Source: JAIWNK01 sp964453115
GTDB lineage: Bacteria; Chloroflexota; Anaerolineae; Anaerolineales; Anaerolineaceae
Direction of reading: 5' to 3'
NCBI GenBank assembly: GCA_964453115.1
Contig: CAYVRT010000002.1
Coordinates: 132,430 to 196,429, forward strand
Length of the DNA: 64,000 bases
Shown here piece after piece: positions 1 through 8,663 of the stretch. The translations under genes and the position numbers were made by a program. The notes beneath the pieces are model-generated. The model was not told the DNA's origin and did not search any database. It worked only from the letters and a program-made list of their open reading frames with translations. Each line of letters opens with the position of its first letter. The first letter of the stretch is position 1.

Positions 1-624
1 TCAATGGAATTTTTGCGGCACAGCAATGCCCTCATTTTGAACATTGACTACCCCCTTGGTTTAGGAGCATATAACATTCTTTCCAAAGTTGCAGAACATG
101 CCAGTCCCATCCTCGGCGTCTACATCATGGGCAAGGCAGCTACCCTCAATGGCGTACGCGGCGATGTCATGATTCCCAATGTTGTTCAAGATGAACACTC
201 TCAAAACACCTATCTGTTCCAAAACGCATTTTCCGCTACCAATGTTGCCCCCTATCTGGCCTATGCAACAGTTCTTGACAACCAAAAAGCAGTCAGCGTA
301 CTCGGCACCTTCCTGCAAAACGCCCGAATCATGGATGTCATTTACCGTGAAGGCTATACAGATATAGAAATGGAGGGTGGCCCCTATCTATCTGCTATTT
401 ATGAAATGTACCGCCCCAAACGGCATCCCATTAATGAGATAGTAAACCTCTACGGTGTTCCATTTGACATTGGCATTATTCACTACGCATCGGATACGCC
501 CCTGAGCAAAGGCGAAAATCTGGGCGCCGGCACCCTTTCATATATGGGAATGGACTCGACCTATGCCTCCAGCGTAGCCATCCTGCGTCGTATTTTTGCG
601 CTTGAGCAACAGCGTTTATCCTGA
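1..624 (+). CDS. Conserved protein resembling a nucleoside phosphorylase domain (5' end missing)
   Basis: The frame is open at the first base, so this is the C-terminal part (about 207 residues) of a longer protein. It contains GKAATLNGVRGDVMIP, which resembles the substrate loop of nucleoside phosphorylases (G-x-A/G ... GD-x-x-IP), and later TDIEMEGGPYLSAIYEM, which sits where those enzymes have their E-M-E ribose-binding motif. No membrane segment is visible. The family may be the one catalogued as DUF6909, but that is from memory and not checked. The reaction is unknown; a purine nucleoside phosphorylase-like fold is an inference from these two motifs. It is convergent with the next gene, with only five bases between the two stop codons. 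Confidence 0.6.
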   Translation, partial: SMEFLRHSNALILNIDYPLGLGAYNILSKVAEHASPILGVYIMGKAATLNGVRGDVMIPNVVQDEHSQNTYLFQNAFSATNVAPYLAYATVLDNQKAVSVLGTFLQNARIMDVIYREGYTDIEMEGGPYLSAIYEMYRPKRHPINEIVNLYGVPFDIGIIHYASDTPLSKGENLGAGTLSYMGMDSTYASSVAILRRIFALEQQRLS

Positions 625-629
625 TTTGT

Positions 630-1667
630 TCACTGCCCCGTACCAATCAAATCAATCACCACCACCTCAGGTGGCGCAAGAAATCGCACTCTCGGCGCTA
701 CAGTACCTTCCATGCCCAACCCGCGTGTCACGTACAGCGTTGTTCCAAACTCCTCATACATTCCCATCTCATACCGCTTTCCAAAGTCGGAAAATGTAAC
801 GAGAGCGCCATAGATAGGCAACCGTACCTGACCGCCATGCGTATGACCGGCCAGGTAAAGGTTCATCTTCTGAGCAATTGCAACATCCATCAAATCTGGA
901 GAATGATAAAGCAACACACGAAATTCATCTTCAGGTAAATCCATTGACAAAGAACGCAAAGCCTGTCTATCGCGTTCCCGCCAAATATCACTCACACCTA
1001 AAATCCACACCCGTTGGCCGCCAACATCTAAAGCCACCGCCTCGTCATTCAAAACACGCGCCCCCGTAATGCCATCAAACAAACGTTGCGCATGTTCAAC
1101 ATACTCCACCGAGCCATTGACGGCATACACACCCATTGGCGCATCAAGCGTTTCCACAATCTGCCGTGCATGTTCCCAGGTAACTGGGTCCGATCCAAAC
1201 GACGTATTAAAATAGTCTCCAGTCCAAACAATTACATCCGCATTCAATCCTTGCACCAACGGGATCAAGGCCCGCTCGCGCACTGTGATATACTCCATGT
1301 GCAAATCAGATAAATGAACGATTCTCAATCTTTGCCCAGCAGGTAAACGATCTGTCTCAATTGTTACCTGCCCAGTTGTTAGCTGAAATGGCTCAATGTA
1401 AAACCCATACACTACCAACGCTGTCAGCAATACCTGAACAAACACCAACCATCGAAGCAACAGTTGTCCCCCGACTCTTTTTTGCATCATCATCCACCCC
1501 ATGCCCCAGGCAACAAAAGTCGCCCAACGTGTCATCGCAAATGAAATCCACCCCGGTAATGGATGACCATACGAAAGACCGAAGACTGGCAATAACGCCA
1601 GGCTGAGCCAATCCACAACCATCCAAATGACCAATACCAATCCGGCTAACCAAAATTGTTTTCGCAT
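630..1667 (-). CDS. Membrane-anchored calcineurin-like metallophosphoesterase with degenerate GNH motif
   Basis: A 345-residue protein with about three to four N-terminal membrane segments (residues 7-90) followed by a metallophosphoesterase domain of the YkuE type. Seen motifs: DLH (D121, H123), GDYFN (D151), H255 in YHSPD and the terminal GHTHGGQ (H275, H277). The usual GNH(D/E) motif, which supplies a metal-bridging Asn and the catalytic His, reads NGSVE (residues 184-188), so both residues are replaced; the codons were checked on the DNA. Family members act on lipid pyrophosphates such as UDP-diacylglucosamine or on other phosphoesters. Whether this copy is catalytic is doubtful. It is divergent from the ABC exporter genes. 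No good Shine-Dalgarno precedes the ATG. Confidence 0.88.
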   Translation of the reverse strand: MRKQFWLAGLVLVIWMVVDWLSLALLPVFGLSYGHPLPGWISFAMTRWATFVAWGMGWMMMQKRVGGQLLLRWLVFVQVLLTALVVYGFYIEPFQLTTGQVTIETDRLPAGQRLRIVHLSDLHMEYITVRERALIPLVQGLNADVIVWTGDYFNTSFGSDPVTWEHARQIVETLDAPMGVYAVNGSVEYVEHAQRLFDGITGARVLNDEAVALDVGGQRVWILGVSDIWRERDRQALRSLSMDLPEDEFRVLLYHSPDLMDVAIAQKMNLYLAGHTHGGQVRLPIYGALVTFSDFGKRYEMGMYEEFGTTLYVTRGLGMEGTVAPRVRFLAPPEVVVIDLIGTGQ

Positions 1668-1691
1668 TTGCCAAGTTTATCACAAAAAATC

Positions 1692-1722
1692 TTGACGATT
1701 TCTCGAAATTATGTGTTATACT
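1692..1722 (+). promoter_or_regulatory. Sigma70-type promoter of the ABC exporter operon
   Basis: TTGACG (1692-1697) and an extended -10, TG-T-TATACT (1714-1722), separated by 19 bases. The long spacer is compensated by the TG extension. Transcription would start near 1729 and give a leader of about 150 bases before the TTG start codon at 1879. Confidence 0.6.
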
Positions 1723-1771
1723 TTTAAGTCTTGCGGCATTGCGGGCATGGCCTTATATCGTTTGTATTGGC

Positions 1772-1855
1772 GCGCCATCCTGACGGAGTCAGCACGGCGC
1801 AACAACCGGCTTTTGACCGGCGGTCTTCGCAGACCGGATTTTTGACCTCGTTGTT
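1772..1855 (+). promoter_or_regulatory. Structured 5' leader of the ABC exporter operon, candidate attenuator or riboswitch
   Basis: Several helices can be read directly. Hairpin 1 pairs GCGCC/GGCGC (1772-1776 with 1796-1800) and CTGAC/GTCAG (1780-1784 with 1788-1792). AACAAC (1801-1806) can pair with GTTGTT (1850-1855), enclosing a perfect six-pair hairpin CGGTCT-TCGC-AGACCG (1821-1836) followed closely by five T residues (1839-1843), which looks like a weak terminator. Two near-identical copies, ACCGGCTTTTGACC (1805-1818) and ACCGGATTTTTGACC (1833-1847), lie in the same stretch. The Shine-Dalgarno AGGAG follows at 1867-1871. It matches no riboswitch class that I recognise. Confidence 0.5.
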
Positions 1856-1878
1856 CCCCTCACTTCAGGAGTCTCAAC

Positions 1879-3696
1879 TTGACTACATCCTCTCCTGCTA
1901 TGGGATACGACCTGCAACGCGCCATCTCGCCCAACCGGTTAGTGGGTCTATGGCGCATGATGACAGGGTACCATCTCCAATACATCGCCGCCACCGTGAG
2001 CCTGGGAATTGCAGCGGTCGCCAAAACGCTGACCTATATGCTCCTGCGATATTTTGTAGACAACTTCTTCATAGCGCAGGTGGCCAGCGTTTCCCTCACC
2101 GTCATCGCCATCGGCTTCATCTTACTTGCCCTCACCGAGGGCGGATTCACCTTCCTGAGCGGCACACTTGCCGCAAAAACAGCCGAAGGAATTGCGCGAC
2201 GTTTGCGCAACTACATCTTTGATCACATCCAAAAGCTGACCTTCACCTATCATGATGAAAATCAAACCGGTGAATTAATTCAGCGATCCACATCCGATGT
2301 AGATGCAGTCAGACGTTTCTACGCCGATCAGGCAATTGGCATCGGGCGCATCATCTTGCTCTTCATCATCAACTTCATCGCCCTACTCAACCTCAATGTC
2401 ACTTTAGCCTTCATCTCCATCGTCGTCCTTCCGCTCATTGTTGTCATCTCCCTGTTCTTCTTCCGGCGTGTCTCCAAAGCCTATGAATCCTATCAGGAAC
2501 AGGAAGCCACACTCTCGACCACACTTCAGGAAAATTTGACCGGCGTTCGGGTTGTTAAAGCTTTTGCCCGCCAACAATACGAAATAGACAAATTCGAACA
2601 GAACAATTGGGAAAAGTATCAACGCGGTAAACGATTGCTGAAAATGCATTCTATGTTTTGGCCCATCTCTGATACCTTGTGCGGGTTTCAGATGCTGATT
2701 GGCTACCTGACCGGTGCATTGATGGCAATCAATGGCGAAATCACGGTTGGCACTTACCTGGCCTATGCCGGGCTGATTGTGTGGATCATCTTCCCCATGC
2801 GCAACCTTGGTCGCATCATTGTCCAGCTCTCAACCGGCATGGTCTCCTATGGTCGAGTGATGGATATCATCAAAGAAACCCGTGAACCTCTTGAGGAAGC
2901 AAAACACACACCACAAGATACCCCTCAAGGTCATATTGAATTTCAACAAATCGGTTTCACCTATGCAGACGCCGAAAATCCCGTTCTTAAAAACATCTCT
3001 TTTGAAGCTCGTCCGGGACAGGTCATTGCGCTACTTGGTTCTACTGGCTCAGGAAAAACCACGCTTGTCAATCTACTCCCGCGCTTTTACGAATATACCA
3101 GCGGGCAAATTTTGCTCGATGGAACTGAACTAAAACAGTACTCTAGTCGCTATCTGCGACAGCAAATTGGTATTGTTGAGCAAGAGCCATTCCTCTTCTC
3201 TCGTTCCATCCGAGAAAACATTGCCTATGGCGTCTCACGCCCCGTCACGGATGAAGAAATTGAACAAGCAGCGCGCGCTGCCGCCATTCACGAAGTTATT
3301 CTCAGCTTTCCAGACGGCTACCACACCCTGGTCGGTGAGAAAGGCGTCACCCTATCTGGCGGCCAAAAGCAACGAGTTGCAATTGCTCGCACGCTTCTCA
3401 AAAATCCGCGCATTTTAATCCTGGATGACTCAACCAGTTCGGTAGATACAGAAACCGAAGCCGAAATCCGTCAAGCACTGCAAAACTTGATGCAAAATCG
3501 CACCACATTTATCATCGCTCACCGCATCCAAAGCATTATGTCCGCTGACCTGATCCTGGTCTTAGACCGGGGCCAAATTGTCCAAAGCGGACAACACACC
3601 AGCCTTGTCCAACAACCTGGCATCTATCGTGACATCTACGAAATCCAAACCCGTATCGAAGTAGAGTTGGAAAAGGAAATCTCCAATGTCAACTGA
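1879..3696 (+). CDS. ABC exporter subunit, membrane domain fused to ATPase, with degenerate Walker B
   Basis: A 605-residue half-transporter of the multidrug/lipid exporter type: six membrane helices (about residues 25-310) then an ATPase domain. Motifs: Walker A GSTGSGKT (387-394), Q-loop Q435, signature LSGGQ (492-496), Walker B ILILDD (512-517), H-loop H548. The catalytic Glu after Walker B is Asp (D517), as in the degenerate half of heterodimeric exporters such as TM287/288 and BmrC/D. The start is a TTG with AGGAG seven bases upstream; the first ATG lies at codon 8. The gene overlaps the next one by 11 bases, as expected for a co-translated heterodimer. The substrate cannot be told from sequence. 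Confidence 0.93.
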   Translation: MTTSSPAMGYDLQRAISPNRLVGLWRMMTGYHLQYIAATVSLGIAAVAKTLTYMLLRYFVDNFFIAQVASVSLTVIAIGFILLALTEGGFTFLSGTLAAKTAEGIARRLRNYIFDHIQKLTFTYHDENQTGELIQRSTSDVDAVRRFYADQAIGIGRIILLFIINFIALLNLNVTLAFISIVVLPLIVVISLFFFRRVSKAYESYQEQEATLSTTLQENLTGVRVVKAFARQQYEIDKFEQNNWEKYQRGKRLLKMHSMFWPISDTLCGFQMLIGYLTGALMAINGEITVGTYLAYAGLIVWIIFPMRNLGRIIVQLSTGMVSYGRVMDIIKETREPLEEAKHTPQDTPQGHIEFQQIGFTYADAENPVLKNISFEARPGQVIALLGSTGSGKTTLVNLLPRFYEYTSGQILLDGTELKQYSSRYLRQQIGIVEQEPFLFSRSIRENIAYGVSRPVTDEEIEQAARAAAIHEVILSFPDGYHTLVGEKGVTLSGGQKQRVAIARTLLKNPRILILDDSTSSVDTETEAEIRQALQNLMQNRTTFIIAHRIQSIMSADLILVLDRGQIVQSGQHTSLVQQPGIYRDIYEIQTRIEVELEKEISNVN

Positions 3697-5524
3697 ATAT
3701 TTTGAAGAAGAAGAGTTTCAAAGTAAATTTAATGGACAAACCTTTCGCCGCATCCTTGCACTCATCGTCCCACACTGGAAATGGGTGCTAGGGTTTGTCA
3801 TCACCATCATGGGCGTCTCAGCGCTTGACGCGTTATTTACCTATCTCAGCAAACGTATCGTAGATGAAGGCATAATTGCCCGCAATGCCCCCATATTGCT
3901 TGATATCCTCACGCAATATGGCATCCTGATTGTTGTACAGGCCGCTGGCGTATTCATTTTCATCTACCTGGTTGGCGTATTAGGCGAACGCGTACGCTAC
4001 GATATGCGCCGCATGATGTTTAACCACCTGCAAAAACTTTCCCTCTCATACTATAGCCGCACACCTGTTGGTTGGATTATGGCCCGCGTCACCTCTGATA
4101 CAGACCGTGTCGCCGACCTTGTTACCTGGGGTTTGTTGGACTCTGCCTGGGCCATTATGAACATCATTACCTCGATGGGGTTCATGATTTATATCAACTG
4201 GCGCCTTTCGCTCATCGTTTTTGCTGCTCTTCCCATCCTCTTTGTTGTTGCTATCGAGTTTCGCAAACGAATCGTCTCTCAATATCGCGCCGTACGGAAA
4301 ACCAACTCTAAAATCGTTGGCGCTTTTAATGAAAACATCACCGGCGTGCGCGTTGTCAAAGCCCTGGGACGCGAGGAAGGCAACCTGCGCGAGTTTGGAA
4401 ACCTGACCAGTGAAATGTATAACGCTTCGTTCCGGGCAGCCTGGCTGAGTGCGCTCTTCCTGCCCTCAGTCCAACTCATCACAGCTCTTGCAGTTGGCAG
4501 CATCATCCTATATGGCGGCACACAAGCACAAACAGGTGCGCTGACTGCTGGCGGAATTACGGCATTCGTGTCCTATGTCACCTTCATGATGTGGCCCATT
4601 CAAGACTTGGCACGTGTATTTGCCGAAATCCAACACGCTATTGCCTCTGCTGAGCGTATCTTCTCCCTCGTTGACTCGCAACCCGACATTACAGATCAAC
4701 CCAATGCCAGCGACCCGGGAACAATTCAGGGCGACATTGAATTTGAACATGTCAGTTTCACCTACAAAGGCGACACCAAAGAAGTACTGCATGATTTCAA
4801 CCTGACCGTCCAACGCGGCGAAACCATCGCGATTGTTGGCCCAACCGGTGGCGGCAAAACAACCATTGTAAACCTGCTTTGCCGATTCTATGAACCAACA
4901 CAAGGGGTCATTCGAATTGGCGGCCTTGACTATACGAAGTTTTCACTCAAGGCAATTCAATCTCGCATTGGTGTTGTCCTACAAACTCCACACCTTTTCT
5001 CCGGCACCGTTCGAGAAAACATTCGATATGGTCGGCTTGATGCCACCAACCCCGAGGTTGAAAACGCCGCACAGCTCGCAGGAGCTCATGAATTCATTCA
5101 AAAGTTGGAAAAGGGCTATGACGAGCCAGTTGGCGAGGGTGGAAATCTACTTTCCACCGGCCAAAAGCAGCTCATTAGTCTGGCGCGCGCCATCCTCTCC
5201 CGTCCTGAAATTTTTATCATGGATGAAGCCACAAGCTCGGTTGACACGCTGACAGAAGCTCTCATCCAACGCGGCATGGAAGCATTGATGCAAGGCCGCA
5301 CTAGTTTCATCATTGCCCACCGTCTTTCAACCATCAAACGAGCCGATCGAATTTTGGTCATTGAAGGCGGAAGAATCGCCGAAATGGGAACCCATGCCGA
5401 ATTGCTGCGACTGCGCGGCAAATACTATCAGCTCTACACACAACAATTCCGGCATGAAATGTCTGCTGCTTACGACCCCTTTGATCCCAAAGTTTCAGCA
5501 CAGGAGAAAGCGATCGCAGCATAA
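3686..5524 (+). CDS. ABC exporter subunit, membrane domain fused to ATPase, partner with altered signature motif
   Basis: A 612-residue partner of the preceding subunit: membrane domain (about residues 28-310) and ATPase domain with Walker A GPTGGGKT (385-392), Walker B ending in catalytic E514 (IFIMDE) and H545. The ABC signature reads LSTGQ (489-493) instead of LSGGQ. In a heterodimer this signature faces the Walker motifs of the other subunit, whose catalytic Glu is Asp, so both changes fall in the same ATP site and leave the second site consensus. That is the known layout of asymmetric heterodimeric exporters. A terminator follows. Confidence 0.93.
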   Translation: MSTEYFEEEEFQSKFNGQTFRRILALIVPHWKWVLGFVITIMGVSALDALFTYLSKRIVDEGIIARNAPILLDILTQYGILIVVQAAGVFIFIYLVGVLGERVRYDMRRMMFNHLQKLSLSYYSRTPVGWIMARVTSDTDRVADLVTWGLLDSAWAIMNIITSMGFMIYINWRLSLIVFAALPILFVVAIEFRKRIVSQYRAVRKTNSKIVGAFNENITGVRVVKALGREEGNLREFGNLTSEMYNASFRAAWLSALFLPSVQLITALAVGSIILYGGTQAQTGALTAGGITAFVSYVTFMMWPIQDLARVFAEIQHAIASAERIFSLVDSQPDITDQPNASDPGTIQGDIEFEHVSFTYKGDTKEVLHDFNLTVQRGETIAIVGPTGGGKTTIVNLLCRFYEPTQGVIRIGGLDYTKFSLKAIQSRIGVVLQTPHLFSGTVRENIRYGRLDATNPEVENAAQLAGAHEFIQKLEKGYDEPVGEGGNLLSTGQKQLISLARAILSRPEIFIMDEATSSVDTLTEALIQRGMEALMQGRTSFIIAHRLSTIKRADRILVIEGGRIAEMGTHAELLRLRGKYYQLYTQQFRHEMSAAYDPFDPKVSAQEKAIAA

Positions 5525-5541
5525 CCTCCCTCAAAACCCAA

Positions 5542-5572
5542 GCCCTGGCCTGCTTCACGCACAGGCCAGGGC
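5542..5572. terminator. Bidirectional terminator hairpin between convergent operons
   Basis: A perfect 11-bp stem, GCCCTGGCCTG (5542-5552) with its complement at 5562-5572, and a nine-base loop. It is followed by T-rich sequence on the plus strand and by a TTGGGTTTT tract on the minus strand. It ends the ABC exporter operon and the glycosyltransferase run, which converge here. Confidence 0.75.
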
Positions 5573-5578
5573 ATCTGT

Positions 5579-7150
5579 TTATGGTAAAAACGCAAACGCG
5601 AACAATCGCTGATCTGCAATTGTTGCAATATAAATCAAATCTCCTCGACTCTCCGGCTGCTCATAAAGCGGCCTCAAATCCATTGGAGCATTCCGATCCA
5701 GAATCAGATAATCAACCCCATAACGTTGCGCTGCGGCAACAGCCATTTCCACATCGCCATTTGGGATAACAACAGCTGACCACCTGGTAACTGCATAGAA
5801 CCCAGGCGGATTGTTCACCATAAAAATAGCATCTATTGGTAAATCCAGCTCATCCAATGCCTCATAGGTCGTCCAGCTTCTCTGCCAATCCACCGCATCA
5901 CTCATCCCCCAGCCAATCAATTGCTGATTAACCACCACCACAGTGAAGAAAGCCGCCATCCCAACCAAACCTACTGAAAAAAAACGTCCTGCCTGTTTTC
6001 GACTCCAACCGCGCCAACGACTGGCCCACATCAATACACCATCCAACCCGCGCGGCACCACCGCCCAAAACGCAGCCTGCAAAGCAGCGCCCGAGTGAAA
6101 AAAGCCGCCTCGCGCCCCAGCAAAAGGAAAAGCGATCGTCATTGTCAAAAGCGTAACCAACCACATCCCAACCACAAATTGCGCCCAACGGCTGTTCCGC
6201 TCCATCCACAACCCAATCACTATCAATGGTAGCAAAAACACGCTTCCCTGAACCCCCAAAGTCGTCCTCAAATTCATACCCAATGCCCAGCCACGTTCCG
6301 CAAGAATAGAATGAGCCCCCGAATTCAACCAATTCTGAAACGTCAATTGATCTGCCGGATACACAAACGTCTGATCATAATTCGTTAACCAAAGTGTTCG
6401 GCTACCACCCGATGAGAACGGACTGCCATAATATTCCAGGTTGCGCACCATCCAGGGAGATATAAGCAATCCATAAACTGCCAATAAACCCAACAACCAT
6501 GCCACACGTTGCCTGATCCCCTTACCTTGCCAAATCAAAATTACCACTCCAGCAAATAACCACAAAACTCCATCTGCACGCGTCAAATGCATCAATCCTG
6601 CCAAACCACCCAGAACAGCCCCACGCCACCATCCAAGACGCACAGAGAAATTCTCAAAACCAGCAACCAGAAACAGCGCACCGAGAACAAAGTACAGCAC
6701 AAACGTTTCTGTAAGGCCATTGTATATCACATAAAAACCGCCAAACAACGCCAATCCGCCTGAAAGCCAAATGGAACGCTTTTTCAGAGCAGAGCCTGCA
6801 TTTAACCGCCCCGCAAGCCATGCCGTGAGCGGCACAGTTGCCGCGCCCAACAATAAAAACGGCAGCCGCGCCCACAAAAAAGCCGTATTCTTTGCCAGCA
6901 TCATCCCCAGAGCCGCCAACAAAGCTGGCAACGGCATCCAATAGGTAAACGCTGGATGCGGCAATCCCGAAGGATTATCTAAATAATTCCATAAAAACGG
7001 TTCCCAAAACCCCTTCCCCTCAGCCAAAATTCGCCCCCCCACATAGTAATATTCAGCATCCATATACCCAGGAGTACGCTGCCAAATAGCTATTACTGCA
7101 TACATCAAAATCCCAGCCACAAACAATATCCAGCCACTTCGTTTCAACAT
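5579..7150 (-). CDS. GT-C type integral membrane glycosyltransferase
   Basis: About 523 residues with a first membrane helix straight after the start, a short loop with the acidic motif GYMDAEYYYVGG, then some ten more hydrophobic segments and a soluble C-terminal domain of about 100 residues. This is the layout of lipid-phosphate-sugar-dependent GT-C enzymes (GT39/ArnT-like). The frame is open for 90 more codons upstream, but those lie inside the upstream gene. The chosen ATG at 7150 sits just after that gene's stop and has a weak AAGG. An ATG at 7168, overlapping the upstream stop by 11 bases, is the alternative. Last gene of the cluster; acceptor and sugar unknown. Confidence 0.85.
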   Translation of the reverse strand: MLKRSGWILFVAGILMYAVIAIWQRTPGYMDAEYYYVGGRILAEGKGFWEPFLWNYLDNPSGLPHPAFTYWMPLPALLAALGMMLAKNTAFLWARLPFLLLGAATVPLTAWLAGRLNAGSALKKRSIWLSGGLALFGGFYVIYNGLTETFVLYFVLGALFLVAGFENFSVRLGWWRGAVLGGLAGLMHLTRADGVLWLFAGVVILIWQGKGIRQRVAWLLGLLAVYGLLISPWMVRNLEYYGSPFSSGGSRTLWLTNYDQTFVYPADQLTFQNWLNSGAHSILAERGWALGMNLRTTLGVQGSVFLLPLIVIGLWMERNSRWAQFVVGMWLVTLLTMTIAFPFAGARGGFFHSGAALQAAFWAVVPRGLDGVLMWASRWRGWSRKQAGRFFSVGLVGMAAFFTVVVVNQQLIGWGMSDAVDWQRSWTTYEALDELDLPIDAIFMVNNPPGFYAVTRWSAVVIPNGDVEMAVAAAQRYGVDYLILDRNAPMDLRPLYEQPESRGDLIYIATIADQRLFAFAFLP

Positions 7151-7157
7151 ATCGGCC

Positions 7158-8663
7158 TTACCGTTCATAACCAAATACCAGCAAATCTCCATACTGCCAT
7201 ACGCCAATCGCTTGATAGCGTTCATCCAACCACTGTAGCGCCGGATGGCGTTGTTCGCCCAGCATTTGATACTCCTCGATAGCCTCCTGAAACACAACAA
7301 AATATACCCGCTGTGCATTTGCCGCTGCCGTGTCCAAATCTGGTTCCGGGAAAAGCTGCATTGCTTGCTGACTTGCAATCGCATAGGTATCGTTATGAGA
7401 CCCAGCTGGATCAGCAACAAACTTCATTGGCAAATCAGGAGCATAGAAATGAGATGGGAAAAAAGATAATTTGTTATCATGTACAATCACATCCCCTTCT
7501 TGCACCTGTGCACGCAGACCCACCATGGCATCTTGAAAAGGAGCTCTCGGAAACGTATTGAATGTGTAGTAAAACGGGAGTGAAATCACCGCTGCTAACA
7601 CAAAACCGCCCAACACCAATGGTCCAATCCCCCGCCGCCAGCGTCTTGCAATCACCCAACCGCCAAGAAGGAAATAAGCCAGCGAAGAAACAAGAAAACC
7701 GCGTGGAACGAACACAGGTCGAATGAAATACGAAACAGTAAATAAGAACATCGGTAGCCCCAATGCAATCATCCCGATCAGGCCCAGCCCCATCTCGCGC
7801 CTCCCCTCACGTACGGTCTCAAACACAATTAGCGCAAGCAATTGGAGGCTCAAAATCGCTGCCAACACCAGCCAAAATCCATCCAATGGCAAATGAACCG
7901 TAAACATCAAAATTGCCTGAAAAACCTCCAGTATACCAGGACGCGGCGTCCAAAAGGCTCGCTGCACCTTCTCCACCTGCCCAGGCACCATCCACAGCCA
8001 AGGCAATGCCAATAGCCCCACAACCAACAATGCCACAACCAATTTTTCCAACAATTTCCATTCACGGCGAACAACCAGCCAAAGCGGTAGCATTGCCAAG
8101 CCAAAAATTGCCAGATTATGCGAATACATTGCCATTGTTGCGCTCAACACCAGTCCCAGCCAATTGCCCCATTGGCTGCCCGCTTGAGAGCGCAAGATTC
8201 GCACAAAGAACCAAACATATCCCAACTGCCCAAGCGCCAGCGGAGCATACATGCGCAGATCCTGCCCATGATAAATCTGTAGCGGAGAAATTGCCGTCAA
8301 AAATGCTGCTGCAAGCCCTACCTGTGGACGAAACAACTGCGCCCCAACACCGTATGTCAGAGCAACAATCCCCAGGCTAAGCAGCACACTCAACAAACGC
8401 AAGAACCACAATTCACCGCTGATCTTCATCCAAAAGTGCAGTAAAAAATAATACAGTGGCGGCATCGTATCCGCCGCCGTACCTTGCACAATCGCCCCCA
8501 GGCCGCGCTGTGCCAAGAAGTAGCTAAATGCGTCATCATATTGAATGCTACGCGACTGCAAGGCAATCAGCCGCAGCCCAAGGGCGAGCAAAAGAACCCC
8601 AAGCAATCCCCAATCTTGCAACCGTCTATCCGCGCCAGCCACTCCGCGCCTCCGCAATCTCAT
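7158..8663 (-). CDS. GT-C type membrane glycosyltransferase, GT39/PMT-like
   Basis: A 501-residue polytopic protein. After the first helix comes SIQYDDAFSYFLAQ, with the Asp pair D43-D44 that serves as catalytic acid in the dolichyl/polyprenyl-phosphate-mannose transferase clan, and then PPLYYFLLHFW, typical of the first extracytoplasmic loop. About ten further hydrophobic stretches follow, then a soluble tail of about 100 residues. It overlaps the upstream gene by 38 bases if the ATG at 8663 is used; no better start is visible. The donor is probably a polyprenyl-phosphate sugar (family knowledge); the product is unknown. Confidence 0.87.
   Translation of the reverse strand: MRLRRRGVAGADRRLQDWGLLGVLLLALGLRLIALQSRSIQYDDAFSYFLAQRGLGAIVQGTAADTMPPLYYFLLHFWMKISGELWFLRLLSVLLSLGIVALTYGVGAQLFRPQVGLAAAFLTAISPLQIYHGQDLRMYAPLALGQLGYVWFFVRILRSQAGSQWGNWLGLVLSATMAMYSHNLAIFGLAMLPLWLVVRREWKLLEKLVVALLVVGLLALPWLWMVPGQVEKVQRAFWTPRPGILEVFQAILMFTVHLPLDGFWLVLAAILSLQLLALIVFETVREGRREMGLGLIGMIALGLPMFLFTVSYFIRPVFVPRGFLVSSLAYFLLGGWVIARRWRRGIGPLVLGGFVLAAVISLPFYYTFNTFPRAPFQDAMVGLRAQVQEGDVIVHDNKLSFFPSHFYAPDLPMKFVADPAGSHNDTYAIASQQAMQLFPEPDLDTAAANAQRVYFVVFQEAIEEYQMLGEQRHPALQWLDERYQAIGVWQYGDLLVFGYER

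Noticed and set aside
1731..2222. Open frame of 163 codons running from the exporter leader into the ABC gene in another frame
   Set aside because: It begins at a TTG without Shine-Dalgarno, has no recognisable protein pattern and overlaps a clear ABC transporter frame that has AGGAG and a long conserved product.
2404..2649. Long minus-strand frames opposite the ABC genes and other antisense frames across the window
   Set aside because: They mirror conserved plus-strand genes, have no ribosome-binding sites and show low-complexity compositions caused by codon bias of the true gene.
7151..7420. Ninety-codon N-terminal extension of the glycosyltransferase ending at 5579
   Set aside because: The extension is the antisense-free but wrong frame of the upstream gene's 3' end; the membrane helix expected at the N-terminus begins right after the ATG at 7150.
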